Assembly (NCBI GenBank): GCA_021234155.1
Contig: JAJEKV010000032.1
Coordinates: forward strand, 11,848,099-11,912,098
Reading direction: 5' to 3'
Length of the DNA: 64,000 bases
DNA from: Isoetes taiwanensis
Lineage: Eukaryota > Streptophyta > Lycopodiopsida > Isoetales > Isoetaceae
Of the stretch, positions 12,995-22,235 are shown piece after piece; position 1 is the first letter of the stretch, and each line of letters opens with the position of its first letter. A model generated the notes under the pieces. It did not search any database. It saw only the letters and a program-made list of their open reading frames with translations, and had not been told where the DNA came from. The translations under genes were made by a program, and so were the position numbers.

Positions 12995-13478
12995 TGTGAC
13001 GACCATACGGATATTCGTATTATACGAACATTATACTCATATGTACAAAAGACGGTCGTCACACGGATGCAAAAGGGTATTATACTCATATGTACAAAAG
13101 ACGGTCGTCACACGGAGGCAAAAGGGTAGTTGCACGAAACAAAGTTTGAACTTGCAACCTTCTAGTCGCGAATCACACACCCTTGCCAAATGCTCTACCA
13201 ATATTTGTTAAAACATTCCCTCATGTCTTTCTCATATGCGGGGCTATTTCCAGGAGGTTCTAGAATATTCTAGAACCTACATGCATGCGCGACACTTGGC
13301 ATGATCTCATCCATTGGAGTGGCGCGACCCTAACCGTTGGCCTACATATAAAGGCATCTCCGTCTTGTCTCTTGATTCCTGTTCATATATCAGATTCTTT
13401 GCCGATCCTGGCGTATTTCTTCCATATTTCTTGCATATTTTCCACGTATTTTCCTTGTTTTCGCGTAGGTTCATGACA
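12995..13478 (+). repeat. Element A 5' LTR (484 bp)
   Basis: Begins TGTGACGACCATACGGATAT and ends TTCATGACA. It contains an about 57-bp tandem duplication (ATTATACTCATATGTACAAA... ) absent from the 3' LTR. It also carries a minus-strand tRNA-like segment at about 13115-13205. The sequence after the LTR (TCAGGAGCCCACG) is not the usual iMet primer site, because inverted gag-protease DNA abuts it. Confidence 0.92.
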
Positions 13479-14068
13479 TCAGGAGCCCACGATACTGCAG
13501 GGATCGAAGTCGATGTCGGTGTAGAGGCCTGAACTGCAGATGAACTGGAACTAGAGCTAGAACCAGCAAATCGAAATGATCTATTACGCCAATCAATCTG
13601 TGGGTTATGTAGCTCGAGCCAGGGCAAACCCAAGACTATTGGTGCATGTGGACTAGTGATGAGATTGAAGGAGGTACTACAAGGAACCCCCTCGAACAAA
13701 ACCTGAAGAGGCACAGTACATTCTGTGACTGCACCCGAGAAGATTTCTCGTCCATCAATCACTTCGACAGAACCGAGTCGCTCAACCTTGCTTCTAGAGA
13801 TTGCGTGCTTACTGGCGAATGCATTATGCATAAAGCAAGTATTTGCACTATAATCAAGTTGCGCCAATGCTTCCAGCCTCTGATTTCAATAATATAGAGA
13901 TGAAGAATGTCTTGCTGACCTTATCCGATGGAATAAACGTGTCAAGAACTGTGAAAGGAGTCTGAGAAAAGGCGACCAGCCGACGAGAGACTCCTACTAC
14001 TTGGACCGGCCCCTGAAGTTTTCCGACTGATTTGGGTGCTTCACAGGGCATCCACGAGCAATATGACC
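13479..14068 (-). pseudogene. Element A gag zinc knuckle and protease, in inverted orientation
   Basis: On the minus strand, opposite to the rest of element A, sequence reads gag zinc-knuckle end GHIARGC (about 14046-14066), then about 60 residues of linker, then a retropepsin-like domain ending IVLGLPWLELHNPQIDW and a Ser-rich linker (about 13540-13560). The normal active-site D-(S/T)-G-A is replaced by DYSA, so the protease would be inactive. The frame runs across 13478/13479 into the LTR, showing the orientation changed after the element was built. Most of gag is missing. Confidence 0.8.
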
Positions 14069-14280
14069 AGCTCCAGCTCCGATTTCTGCTCTTGCTCCTA
14101 CTCTTGCTCCAGTTCCAGTTCCAGCTTCTGCTCCTGGTCCAGTTCTTGTTCCAGTCCCTGCTCCAGTTCCTGTTCCTGTTGCCCCTGCTCCTGCTCCTGC
14201 TCACGCTCACGCTCACGCTCCTGCTCCTGCTCCTGCTCACGGTCATGTTCCTGCTCACATTCCGCTCACGTTCCTGCTCC
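14068..14280. repeat. degenerate GCTCCT/GCTCAC hexamer repeat
   Basis: Imperfect CTCCTG/CTCACG/TTCCAG hexamers. In the plus RT frame they give a Cys/Ser-rich run and in another an Ala-Pro-His run; they sit at the junction between inverted protease and plus-strand RT. This is probably an expanded linker between protease and RT, and possibly the substrate for the inversion. Confidence 0.75.
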
Positions 14281-14382
14281 TGCTTTTATAGAGTCTTCTT
14301 CATGCCCTCAGTTTTGTATCTCGAAGATTTCTCTTCGCGAGTTCGATAAATCTAGAAGGCAAGATCCAAGTTCAGTGTTTGC

Positions 14383-16266
14383 AATCGAGGTTCACCCGTC
14401 GGCTAGCTCGGCACCAGCGAAGTCTGCTCCAATGCTCCCAGACAAATATGGTGACTTATCTGAGATTTTTGACAAAGTCAGGGCCAGCAAACTCCCAGAG
14501 CATCGTCCATATGATTGTCCTATTGATTTGCAGCCGGGGACAACACCGTCATATGGTCTGATATATGGTCTATGTCCCGCTGAGTTGAAGGTTTTGTGGG
14601 ATTATATTGAAGAGAATCTATCCACTGGCTTCATTCAACATTCTCAGTCCCCTGTTGGAGCGCCTATCTCCTTCGTAAAAAAAAGAGATGATTCGCTGCG
14701 TCTGGTCGTTGATTATCGCGGCCTCAATAAAATTACAGTGCCGAATCGGTATCCACTTCCTCTGATCCCACAGTTGTTGGAGCGACTCCAAGGTGCGCAT
14801 TATTTTACGAAGATTGATCTTCGGGGTGTCTACAATCTTATTCGGATCCGGGAGGGTGATGAGTAAAAAACAGCTTTTCGTACTTGGCATGACTATTTTA
14901 AGTACACAGTTATGCCGTTTGGACTTATCAATGCTCCTGCAGTATTCCAGCATATGGCCAATGATGTTTTTCGAGAGTTCTTAGACACTTTTGTTATCAT
15001 CTATTTGGATGATATTCTTATTTATTCTAAGACTCTCGAAGAACATGAAAGGCACATTTGACAGGTCCTTCAGAAGCTTCGTGAGCATGGGCTATATGCC
15101 AAACTTGAGAAGTGTCAGTTCAAGCAGGATCATGTGGAGTTCCTTGGCTATCGCATCACTCCACATGGAGTCTCTATGGACCCCGAAAAGGTCAACACTG
15201 TTCTAGAGTGGCAAACACCTTCATCCGTTTGAGATGTTCAGTGTTTTCTTGGGTTTGCCAATTTATATCGGCGTTTCATTCGGGATTATTCGGAGATTGC
15301 CCTTCTTTTTATATGCCTCACGGTTAAGGACGTGCCATTTGAATGGACTGTGGAAGCGGAATCTGCTTTCGTTACCCTGAAGCATGCTTTCACTACGGCG
15401 CCAGTTCTTGCTCATGCAGATCCTTTGCGCCCATATGTTGTCGAAGCAGATGCTTCTTTTTTGCGCTTGGTGGAATCCTGTCAAAGGAGGGGGATAACAA
15501 TGAATTGCATCCAATCGCCTATCACTCACGGAAGTTTCAGGCTGTTGAAATCAACTATCCCATTTATGACAAGGAGTTGTTGGCGATAGTGGATTCTTTC
15601 GAGGAGTGTGAGACGTTTTTTGGAAGGGATCTCCTTATAAGGTCACAGTCTATACAGATCATTGAAATCTAGAATATTTTCAGTCTGCTCGAGTGCTCAA
15701 TCGTCACCAGGCCCAGTGGCATACTCAAGTATTATCCCGGATTGATTTCGAGATCAAGTACCGTCCTAGATCCCTCCAAGGGAAGCCTGATGCCTTGTCT
15801 CGACGCTCCTACCTTGAGCCCAAGCTGCATTTGACCAGCAACCATAGGTTATTCTAGGGCCTGATCGGTTCCAGCTTATGGCCTTCACTTTGTTCGAGAG
15901 GCCTCATGATACGGCCTTGTTGGAGTCTATTCGAGCATCTCTGCCCTTCGATCTATTGGCTCAAGATGTATTCTCACACCTTGGCTCTGCATCATCTTCT
16001 CAGCAAATGCGATCAGACTATAATCATTTTGAGGTTCGAGATGGATTCATATTCCATGATGGGCTTCTGTATGTGCCAGATGGTGCTTTTAGGCTTTCGG
16101 TTCTCCAGGCTTGCCATGGTTCACCTATGCCGGACACTTTGGAGTAGCCAAGACTCTTGAACTTATTAGTCGAGAGCATTGGGGGCCTGGGTTTCGTCGC
16201 TCTGTCGAAGCCTTTATGTGATCCTGTGACATCTGCCGTCGAGCAAAGGTCCCAAGGCGTCTTTCT
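14383..16266 (+). pseudogene. Element A pol, first part: RT, RNase H, integrase N-terminus
   Basis: One frame reads from the RT N-terminus (LPDKYGDLSEIF, about 14433) through VVDYRGLNKI and IDLRGVYNL to the catalytic IIYLDD (YLDD 15002-15013) and LYRRFIRDYSEIA. Its in-frame stops are TAA 14864, TGA 15059 and TGA 15230; both TGAs lie where related elements have Arg, consistent with CGA to TGA transitions. After a frameshift near 15300, RNase H follows (VVEADAS, then HPIAYHSRKF and DKELLAIV). The integrase zinc region (15878-16260: VLQACHGSP, AGHFGVAKTLELISREHW, SCDICRRAKVPRR) is cut at TTTCT by element B and continues in frame at 27167. Confidence 0.88.
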
Positions 16267-17881
16267 TGTGACGTTCCAAGTATTTATACGACATATGTAT
16301 AAATATATTGACACGTCACCCAGTATAGATACGCCGCCATGGGGTATGGTAACCTAGGGGTTGACCTAAAAGGGATTAAATTAGCTATGCTAATTTAATT
16401 GTTAAAGATAATAACCTACATTTAAGGAATTATCATTTACAAAGGATAATTAAGCTAATTATCCTTTGGGAAGGCGCCACCTGGCCAAACCTGATTGGCC
16501 AGCATGGTGAATGCTATTTTGGACCAATAAGGTGGATCACCACCCCCATATCCACCATAGTCGACCTGAGCTGAGCGCCTACCTCGTGATTGAGCTGAGC
16601 GCCACCTTACCCAAGTACTTGCACCTGTGTGATCAGAGCTGAGCATCGAGTTTCAGAAGGATGGAGGCCCCGAACGATAACGGGTCGAGCAGGAATACAG
16701 GTGGGTGGCTAGTATAGATTGATATTATAGGGTAGCGCCCCTTTTGGGCCATGGTTGTGTTGTCTTGTTTGTTCTCTCTGTGTTTTATTCGTAGGAACTG
16801 GTTGTAAAGGTAAGTTCTCTTTATATTTTGATTCTGGTTTTGCTCTCAAGGGATGGATTGATAGTTCTTTGCTTAGTTAGCACTTCCGAGATGGGGGGGA
16901 TTACGGGGTAGAGACCTCTGAGCCCATATGTTGTAGTATGCTCCTGGATAGAGCCCTGTATTATCCCAATAATGCGGCCTGTGCACAAGAGCCCACCGGG
17001 TCATAGATGCTATGGACTTGCTTAGCACCGATAAGGAACACAAGTGGTGAAGTGGAGGTGGGGTCTTGCACAAACATAAAAGGCTCCCCGAGACTCCTAC
17101 GCTGAGCTAGACCTGATGATGGCAGGCCACGAGGGGGGCGGGTATGGGTCTGACACTCCCTGGGTGTAGTGGTGTGACCCGTATGGGGCACCTTGCACTT
17201 TGAGTAGATTTAGGGTGAGTAAGTCGGATACGGATGCGGGGTCGCCGATGCGCACGTATTCTCTCGCTCACCCATGGAACCACCGTGATTCTCGAAGGGG
17301 ACGCCCACTGACCTGCCTCATCTGGACCGGGGCTTCATGAACCCCGGAGTAGGCTCAAGGTGATGCCTCGAGCCCCTGCGTCTCCTGGAAGGCTATAGCG
17401 GCCATAGCGTGAATTGACCCATCTGCAAAGTGTGCACAGGAGGGGCGGATGGAGTGGACAACCCTAGCCGATGTTCCATGCCAGCCAACGCCATGCCAAG
17501 ACTTCGGCCTGGCTGATCTCTTGAGGCCCAACCGTCACCGATCCTCACCGAGTCCGAGCCGGGTAGAACCCGAGGTTTGGGGTGTTTTCTTAGGTTTAGA
17601 TGCATATTCTTTGCCGCTGGTATTTGATGGATATGCCACCCTTCGTGGTGGTTATTTATATGTGATTTATCTTTGTGTGCTAACCCTTGTATTCATGCTT
17701 CCGCGGACGTAGGCTTCATTGAAGGCGGGCGAATAATGACCCCTCTCTGTGTCCTTCACTTGAGCTGCCTTATTATAGACGGCCCGAGTCGACGGAGGGC
17801 CACGCTTATGGCAAGTTGGTTGCCATGGGAGGAAAGTCCCGTATGTATACCTGAGGGTCGATATGTTCGTGGAGCCGTCCA
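16267..17881 (+). repeat. Element B 5' LTR (about 1.6 kb)
   Basis: Matches 24785-27166 over its length, except for the MITE in the latter. Contains GTAAAGGTAAGTTCTC (donor-like) near 16805 and the 43-bp block at 17423-17465 that is identical in element D. Confidence 0.92.
17423..17465 (+). promoter_or_regulatory. 43-bp LTR block shared exactly by elements B and D
   Basis: Starts CTGCAAAGTGTGCACAGG and ends GAGTGGACAACCCT. The same 43 bases occur at 61937-61979 in element D and, split by the MITE, at 25951-25980 plus 26733-26745 in B's other LTR. Surrounding LTR sequence is much more diverged, so selection on this block is inferred. Function is unknown. Confidence 0.6.
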
Positions 17882-18602
17882 AGCAGTATCATCAGAGCCG
17901 TGATTTCGGATACTCGAAATCATAGCATTGACTAAACCCTAACTCGCTAGTCGGTAGTTAGGAGAGAGAGAGTTAAGCAAGAGTGATTGTTTAAGTCTTT
18001 GATGTTTGATTTAGTGCTAGGTTAATGTAATAGACTGTAATTCCTTAACAAGTCTGGGCCGACTGGAAGACCCAAGTTTCGAAGCGCTATAACTTTTTGT
18101 AGGTAGCTCGGATGAAGGCGAAAACAGCTCCAATGGATCGGGCACCTCTCAAATACCCTAGGGGGCACGTCTCCCGAGGTCAAAACGACAACAGGCCGCC
18201 GAAAAATGGAAAGGGGCCTTTACTTACGAGAGGTGTTTCTTTTTAAAAAAAACGCCAGATAAGCAACGCTAATAGCCCCCATACCTGGTCGCGCAGCGTA
18301 TTTTATATCTGGCGCCCGTTTAAAATTTTTTATAAAAAAATTAATATTTTTTTTGAAAATTTTTATAAAAAGTTAAAAGTTGAAATTTGAATTTTGAACT
18401 ATATTTTCGGACGTGTGCTTCCTCTGAGCGCCCTTTTCCGCCATAGCCGCCGGACTTAAGCTCCAAACTCGCCATAGCTGACCTCCACGCCTCCCTCGCA
18501 TCTGCCCTACACCTAGGTGCCCTTACTTACTCCTTAGCGCGGTCCCGCCTTGCTTGAGCGCCTCATCTTCCTCCTCCCTTGCTGTTCTTTGTTAGTATAG
18601 CC
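17882..18602 (+). promoter_or_regulatory. Element B primer binding site and leader
   Basis: The primer site is CAGTATCATCAGAGCC (about 17884-17899), close to the plant initiator-Met tRNA site TGGTATCAGAGC with a 3-base insertion. The leader contains a nested inverted repeat, CGCCAGATA (18253-18261) with TATCTGGCG (18306-18314) and ACGCT/AGCGT inside. A TATA-like TTTATAAAA lies at 18362-18370, 230 bp before ORF1. Confidence 0.65.
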
Positions 18603-19613
18603 ATGTCGCGCTTCAAGCTAACCGTGGACTTGAGGAAGTTAAGCGTATTCCAGCTATTTGCCGCGCTAGTCGAGCATCTTGCCGATGAAGACCCTTTGAT
18701 AGATACCATTCTTGATCTCTTCGTCAAGCATTTTGTCGAGGGCCGAAGAGTCCCCTACCCTATCTTCCACTTCAACGAGCGCTTCCTTCTCAAGTTGAAT
18801 GAAGCCGGTCAGGACTACACTCTCGTGGAGCAGCCGGACCGTGCATGGGCTGTGGTTAAGTTTTATCCTTCGCCAGGACCAGATGACGACCCTGCCGAGC
18901 TAGCGCGGAATGAAGCCCAGAGGATCATGCATCTTGCGAGAGTGGAAGACTTACACCAGATAGCCAGTGCTCCACCAGACATAAGAATGGAACGTTTCTA
19001 TTACTTGGGGAAAGGTCGTATACTTACGTACCGAGAATACTTTAATCTTCCTACCTTCTCTTGGAATGAAGACCTTAACAGCTTCATCTTTGAAGATGTC
19101 CCGCCAAGGTTTAGTCAAGGCCACCTGGAGTCCGTGCAGGAGGACATGCGAGCCCGGCCGGACAGGTACCACACTGAGATTGCTCGGCGCATACAAATGC
19201 GTCTGGACAAAGAGGCCAGAGATGAGGAGCGAGAGCGACTCCAAAAAGAAGAAGAGGACCTTCATAGCCAGCAGAGTGGAAATCACCAGGTTGACCAGCA
19301 AGATCACCAGTGGGTGGATCAGCAGCAGAACCTTGATGTTGACCGGCAGGACATAGGTGTGACCCAGAACATTAACCCCCAGGAAAACCCTGTCGACGTG
19401 AACCAGCCGACAAACCCACAGCAGTCGTACGGGCAGGGTAACCGGAGATTGAAGAGAACGAAGTCCAAACCTGTTAAGAGTGGGGTGCACTATAAGACCC
19501 GACTGCAGCAGGATGCAACAATCGCCAAGAAGACATCGGCTCAGAGACGGGACCAGATCGTTCAGCGGACAAAGCATCCTTCAACCGGGGGGGAAATCCA
19601 TTCCGTCGCTTAA
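18603..19613 (+). CDS. Element B ORF1: unknown N-terminal protein leading into an H3 tail-like segment
   Basis: The ATG at 18603 ([13 protein letters not shown]) opens a 336-residue frame ending at 19613. Residues 1-150 look globular ([28 protein letters not shown]) and match no family I recognise. About 190-240 is charged and coiled-coil-like ([20 protein letters not shown]), 240-285 is Gln/Asn/Asp-rich, and the last 60 residues are basic, ending RTKHPSTGG. That last motif resembles the H3 tail around R2-K4 and S10-K14 (STGGK). The frame then breaks in a run of seven G (19587-19593). One base fewer would keep reading into the H3 core at 19633. ORF1 sits between the primer site and gag, where plant Gypsy elements seldom carry a gene. 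It may be a captured host histone fused to an element protein. Confidence 0.75.
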   Translation: MSRFKLTVDLRKLSVFQLFAALVEHLADEDPLIDTILDLFVKHFVEGRRVPYPIFHFNERFLLKLNEAGQDYTLVEQPDRAWAVVKFYPSPGPDDDPAELARNEAQRIMHLARVEDLHQIASAPPDIRMERFYYLGKGRILTYREYFNLPTFSWNEDLNSFIFEDVPPRFSQGHLESVQEDMRARPDRYHTEIARRIQMRLDKEARDEERERLQKEEEDLHSQQSGNHQVDQQDHQWVDQQQNLDVDRQDIGVTQNINPQENPVDVNQPTNPQQSYGQGNRRLKRTKSKPVKSGVHYKTRLQQDATIAKKTSAQRRDQIVQRTKHPSTGGEIHSVA

Positions 19614-19932
19614 GGCGACCCTTAAGCCGCGGAAGCCCCATAGGTATCGGCCGGGCACGGTAGCACTTCGTGAGATACGTAAGTATCAGAAGTCTACCGA
19701 GCCATTGATTCGTCGGCTCCCCTTCCAGCGGCTTGTACGGGAGATCGCTCAGGAGTTTAAAACCGACCTAAGGTTTCAAGCTTTTGCGATCCTCGCCTTG
19801 CAGGAGGCTGCCGAGGCTTACCTCATCGAGATTTTGAGCGACGCCAACCTCTGTGCCATACACGCAAAGAGGGTTACCATCATGCCGAAGGACCTCCAGT
19901 TGGCACGAAGGATCCGAGGGGAGTTTCGGTGA
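19594..19932 (+). CDS. Histone H3 fold (H3.3-like) inside element B, continuation of ORF1
   Basis: From 19633 the frame encodes an essentially complete H3 globular domain: [19 protein letters not shown] (alpha-N), [14 protein letters not shown] (alpha-1), [10 protein letters not shown] (alpha-2), [16 protein letters not shown] and [10 protein letters not shown] (alpha-3), stop at 19930-19932. The residue corresponding to H3 position 41 is Tyr and to position 90 is Leu, both diagnostic of plant H3.3, not H3.1. Changes cluster in alpha-2 and the following loop (FQAFAIL, then IEILSDAN), plus a Pro in the loop after alpha-N and a C-terminal GEFR. I count roughly 85% identity to canonical H3 over about 98 residues. 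The open, non-random conservation argues for capture followed by constraint. It has no own ATG at a sensible place, so expression depends on ORF1 and the G7 frame. Confidence 0.93.
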   Translation, partial: KSIPSLKATLKPRKPHRYRPGTVALREIRKYQKSTEPLIRRLPFQRLVREIAQEFKTDLRFQAFAILALQEAAEAYLIEILSDANLCAIHAKRVTIMPKDLQLARRIRGEFR

Positions 19933-20090
19933 CTGGGCGACTACCTTCTTCCTTGCCCAGGAATTTTGTAAATTATCCATGTACTATTTCCGTTTTGGGG
20001 ATTGTGAATATAAAAATATCTTTTTTTGAATGTAAATTATTAATTAAGTAATTATTTTTAATAATAATCTTGGGAAAACGTGCCAAAAAG

Positions 20091-20120
20091 TATAAAACCC
20101 CTTTTTGGCCATTAGGGTTT
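20091..20120 (+). promoter_or_regulatory. TATA box and telo-box-like motif before ORF2
   Basis: TATAAAA at 20091-20097 is followed by TTAGGGTTT (20112-20120). The ATG of ORF2 lies 87 bp after the TATA. This spacing and the telo-box are typical of plant Pol II promoters, suggesting ORF2 could have its own transcript. Confidence 0.45.
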
Positions 20121-20177
20121 CATTCTTCCTTTTTGCTTCAGCGCCTCCTTCCCTCCTCCTTCGCGCCTTCAACCCTC

Positions 20178-21566
20178 ATGGCTCGCCCAACCTTGCAGCA
20201 GTGGTATTTAGACGGAGAGCATTGGGACCCTGCGGTTCCCTTTGATCTTCTCCACCCCTACCTGCTCCAGCAGGTAGACCTTATTTCTAACATGCAGAGC
20301 AATCCAGATTATGCTGCTTTCCTTCAGTTCTATTGTGAGGAGATTGTACCTGCATGCGTTTACAATGAAGACGATGAGCAGCTTTATCTTGACTTCCACA
20401 CCCTGCACCAGATGTTAGGGGGTCATGAGCATGCCCGCAATGTCATCAAAGGCATCAGACGGAGAGGCACCGACCTTCCTATTGTTACAATGGATCGGGA
20501 AATTTGTTTTGAGGCCCAATTTGCACTGGCCATTGTCATGGACCAGTACATAGAGGATGAGGAGATTCCTGCTGAGCATTCTTCTACGCCTCTACCTCCT
20601 GACCCAGAAGATGACGAAGTCGTCAACGAGCAGGATTTTGTAAGGTGGAAGGAACTTGCCACAGAAACCCCTGCCAGCCGACAGAAAGCCCTCAAGCTCG
20701 AAGGGCTAAACCTCCTTCCTACAGTACTCTTGAATAATCAAGAGTACCTGATTTTTGAGGATATCATGTGGGCCTACCGCGTGCTTACTGGGATCCGCCG
20801 CAAAAAGATAGAGGTTCTCTATGACCTTGCGGAGTATTGCCAAGATGACTTCATCGACTTCACCACACCGGTTGTGCAACCCGCACAAGTGGAGAACCTA
20901 TTGGCATATCAGGCTGAAGAGCAAGAGCCCGTTGAGACTCTTTTGTCACTTCGCCAGTTTTTGTTAAGTGACACACCCCAGCCTCCAGAAGAGCATTTTG
21001 CGGCCCAGACACGGCTTACTCTTTCGGACTCGCCTTTGCAAATCACCATGGGGCAGGTGGATCTGGGCGAGGAAGACCTTTGGGACGCCAAGGGCAGCCT
21101 TAATGATGACAGGGAAGAAGAAGAGGAGGAGAGGATCCCCGTCAACTTGGAGAAAGAAGCGGAGACCTCCACAGACCCTCAGGTTAGGGCAATGGGCAAC
21201 CATGTGGCCCGATTCTTTCTCTCAGCCTTCCGCCAAGGAGAGGTATTATTTTTCTCCAAGAATCTAGGCCCTTCTTCTGAAGCTTCTTGGTGGGCGCTAC
21301 GGGCCATATCCACTTCAGCGGGCCATAAGAAGATTGACTATCACGTCACCACCATTACATTGGTCCGTAGGGATTTGGCCATAGCAGCGTTGGGGGACGT
21401 GGCGGGCTGCACTAACATGCGCCTCCTTGTGGCGGCGCCTTTGGCTACTTACTTACCACCTGAGGCAGCAGCTCGAGCCGCCCTCTCTGCTAGCCCTAGC
21501 GCCACTTTGATGCATTATCGTCCACCTCCTCAGCCAATGGACGAAGACGAGGGACCTAGCTCCTAA
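20178..21566 (+). CDS. Element B ORF2, 462-residue protein of unknown function
   Basis: I chose the ATG at 20178 (MARPTLQQWYLDGEHW) because upstream codons run into the TATA/leader region. The frame is intact over 462 codons, unlike gag and pol of the same element. Composition is acidic, with clusters EEDLWDAK and a DDREEEEEER run near residue 315. There is a C-terminal block with SAFRQGEVLFF, WWALRAIS and LRLLVAAPLATYLP-like hydrophobics, and a Pro-rich end (PPPQPMDEDEGPSS). No zinc knuckle, RT or protease motif is visible. It may be a captured host gene or an element accessory protein. It lies between ORF1 (246-bp gap) and the gag remnant. Confidence 0.7.
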   Translation: MARPTLQQWYLDGEHWDPAVPFDLLHPYLLQQVDLISNMQSNPDYAAFLQFYCEEIVPACVYNEDDEQLYLDFHTLHQMLGGHEHARNVIKGIRRRGTDLPIVTMDREICFEAQFALAIVMDQYIEDEEIPAEHSSTPLPPDPEDDEVVNEQDFVRWKELATETPASRQKALKLEGLNLLPTVLLNNQEYLIFEDIMWAYRVLTGIRRKKIEVLYDLAEYCQDDFIDFTTPVVQPAQVENLLAYQAEEQEPVETLLSLRQFLLSDTPQPPEEHFAAQTRLTLSDSPLQITMGQVDLGEEDLWDAKGSLNDDREEEEEERIPVNLEKEAETSTDPQVRAMGNHVARFFLSAFRQGEVLFFSKNLGPSSEASWWALRAISTSAGHKKIDYHVTTITLVRRDLAIAALGDVAGCTNMRLLVAAPLATYLPPEAAARAALSASPSATLMHYRPPPQPMDEDEGPSS

Positions 21567-21778
21567 ATAATTCTACTATGTATTTTGCATTTGAAATAGT
21601 TATACAATTTTCAGCCAGCAATGTCTTAGCCATGGTTATCACTTGTGATGTGTTATCCTTTATGGTTACTGTCTATTGTAGCAATCAATACATAATGCCA
21701 ATATAATTTTGAATCAGTCTCTTCCATGACGAGTCATTACGCCTCCTGGAATTGTTGGTACTATATACTCATTCCGCC

Positions 21779-22220
21779 GTTTTGCAGAAGAAACCCTGGA
21801 GGAGTACGAAGAGAGGATCACAGAACAGATATTGAGGGATTGGCACCATCAATCAAACGGATGGTTAAGGCCATAGACCCGAAATCAGTTGCAGAGGCCG
21901 AGGCTAAAGCATTGAGCCTCGAGGAGGACACACCAAGGAACCAGTATCCGCGTCCGGCTCCTTACTCACAGCCACGGCCGTCCACACCTTACAAACCCCG
22001 CTCGCCAAGTCCGGGACCCTCTCAACAAAACTCCTACGGCCGCCAGGAGAAGAAAGTCGCCTTTAGCACACCAGATAAGCAGAACAATGCCGGTAAGGAA
22101 GTTCGGAGCCTCTTACAGTCCATTCCTAAAGAGGCCAGAGAACAGCTCCGCCGAGATAAGGCATGCTACAGGTGTATGAGGCCTGGACACTTCATGCAGA
22201 ATTGTCCATATGTTACCTAG
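21779..22220 (+). pseudogene. Element B gag C-terminal remnant with CCHC zinc knuckle
   Basis: A short stretch in another frame (ETLEEYEERITEQI, 21790-21830) shifts into SIKRMVKAIDPKSVAEAEAKAL, typical of the end of a plant Gypsy capsid. A Pro/Ser-rich linker follows, then one CCHC knuckle CYRCMRPGHFMQNC (22164-22205). Stop TAG at 22218. The capsid N-terminus is missing, so particles would need gag in trans unless ORF1 or ORF2 substitutes. Confidence 0.8.
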
Positions 22221-22235
22221 ACTGCCCAGCTGGCC

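Noticed and set aside
14032-14349. Leu-rich, Cys/Ser-rich and Arg/Ser-rich ORFs on both strands
   Set aside because: They are frames of the degenerate hexamer repeat in element A. The Arg-Ser run is not a splicing-factor RS domain.
17393-17903. Several 60-90-codon ORFs in the 5' LTR of element B
   Set aside because: They lie in non-coding LTR sequence, on both strands, and are not conserved as frames in the 3' LTR or in element D.
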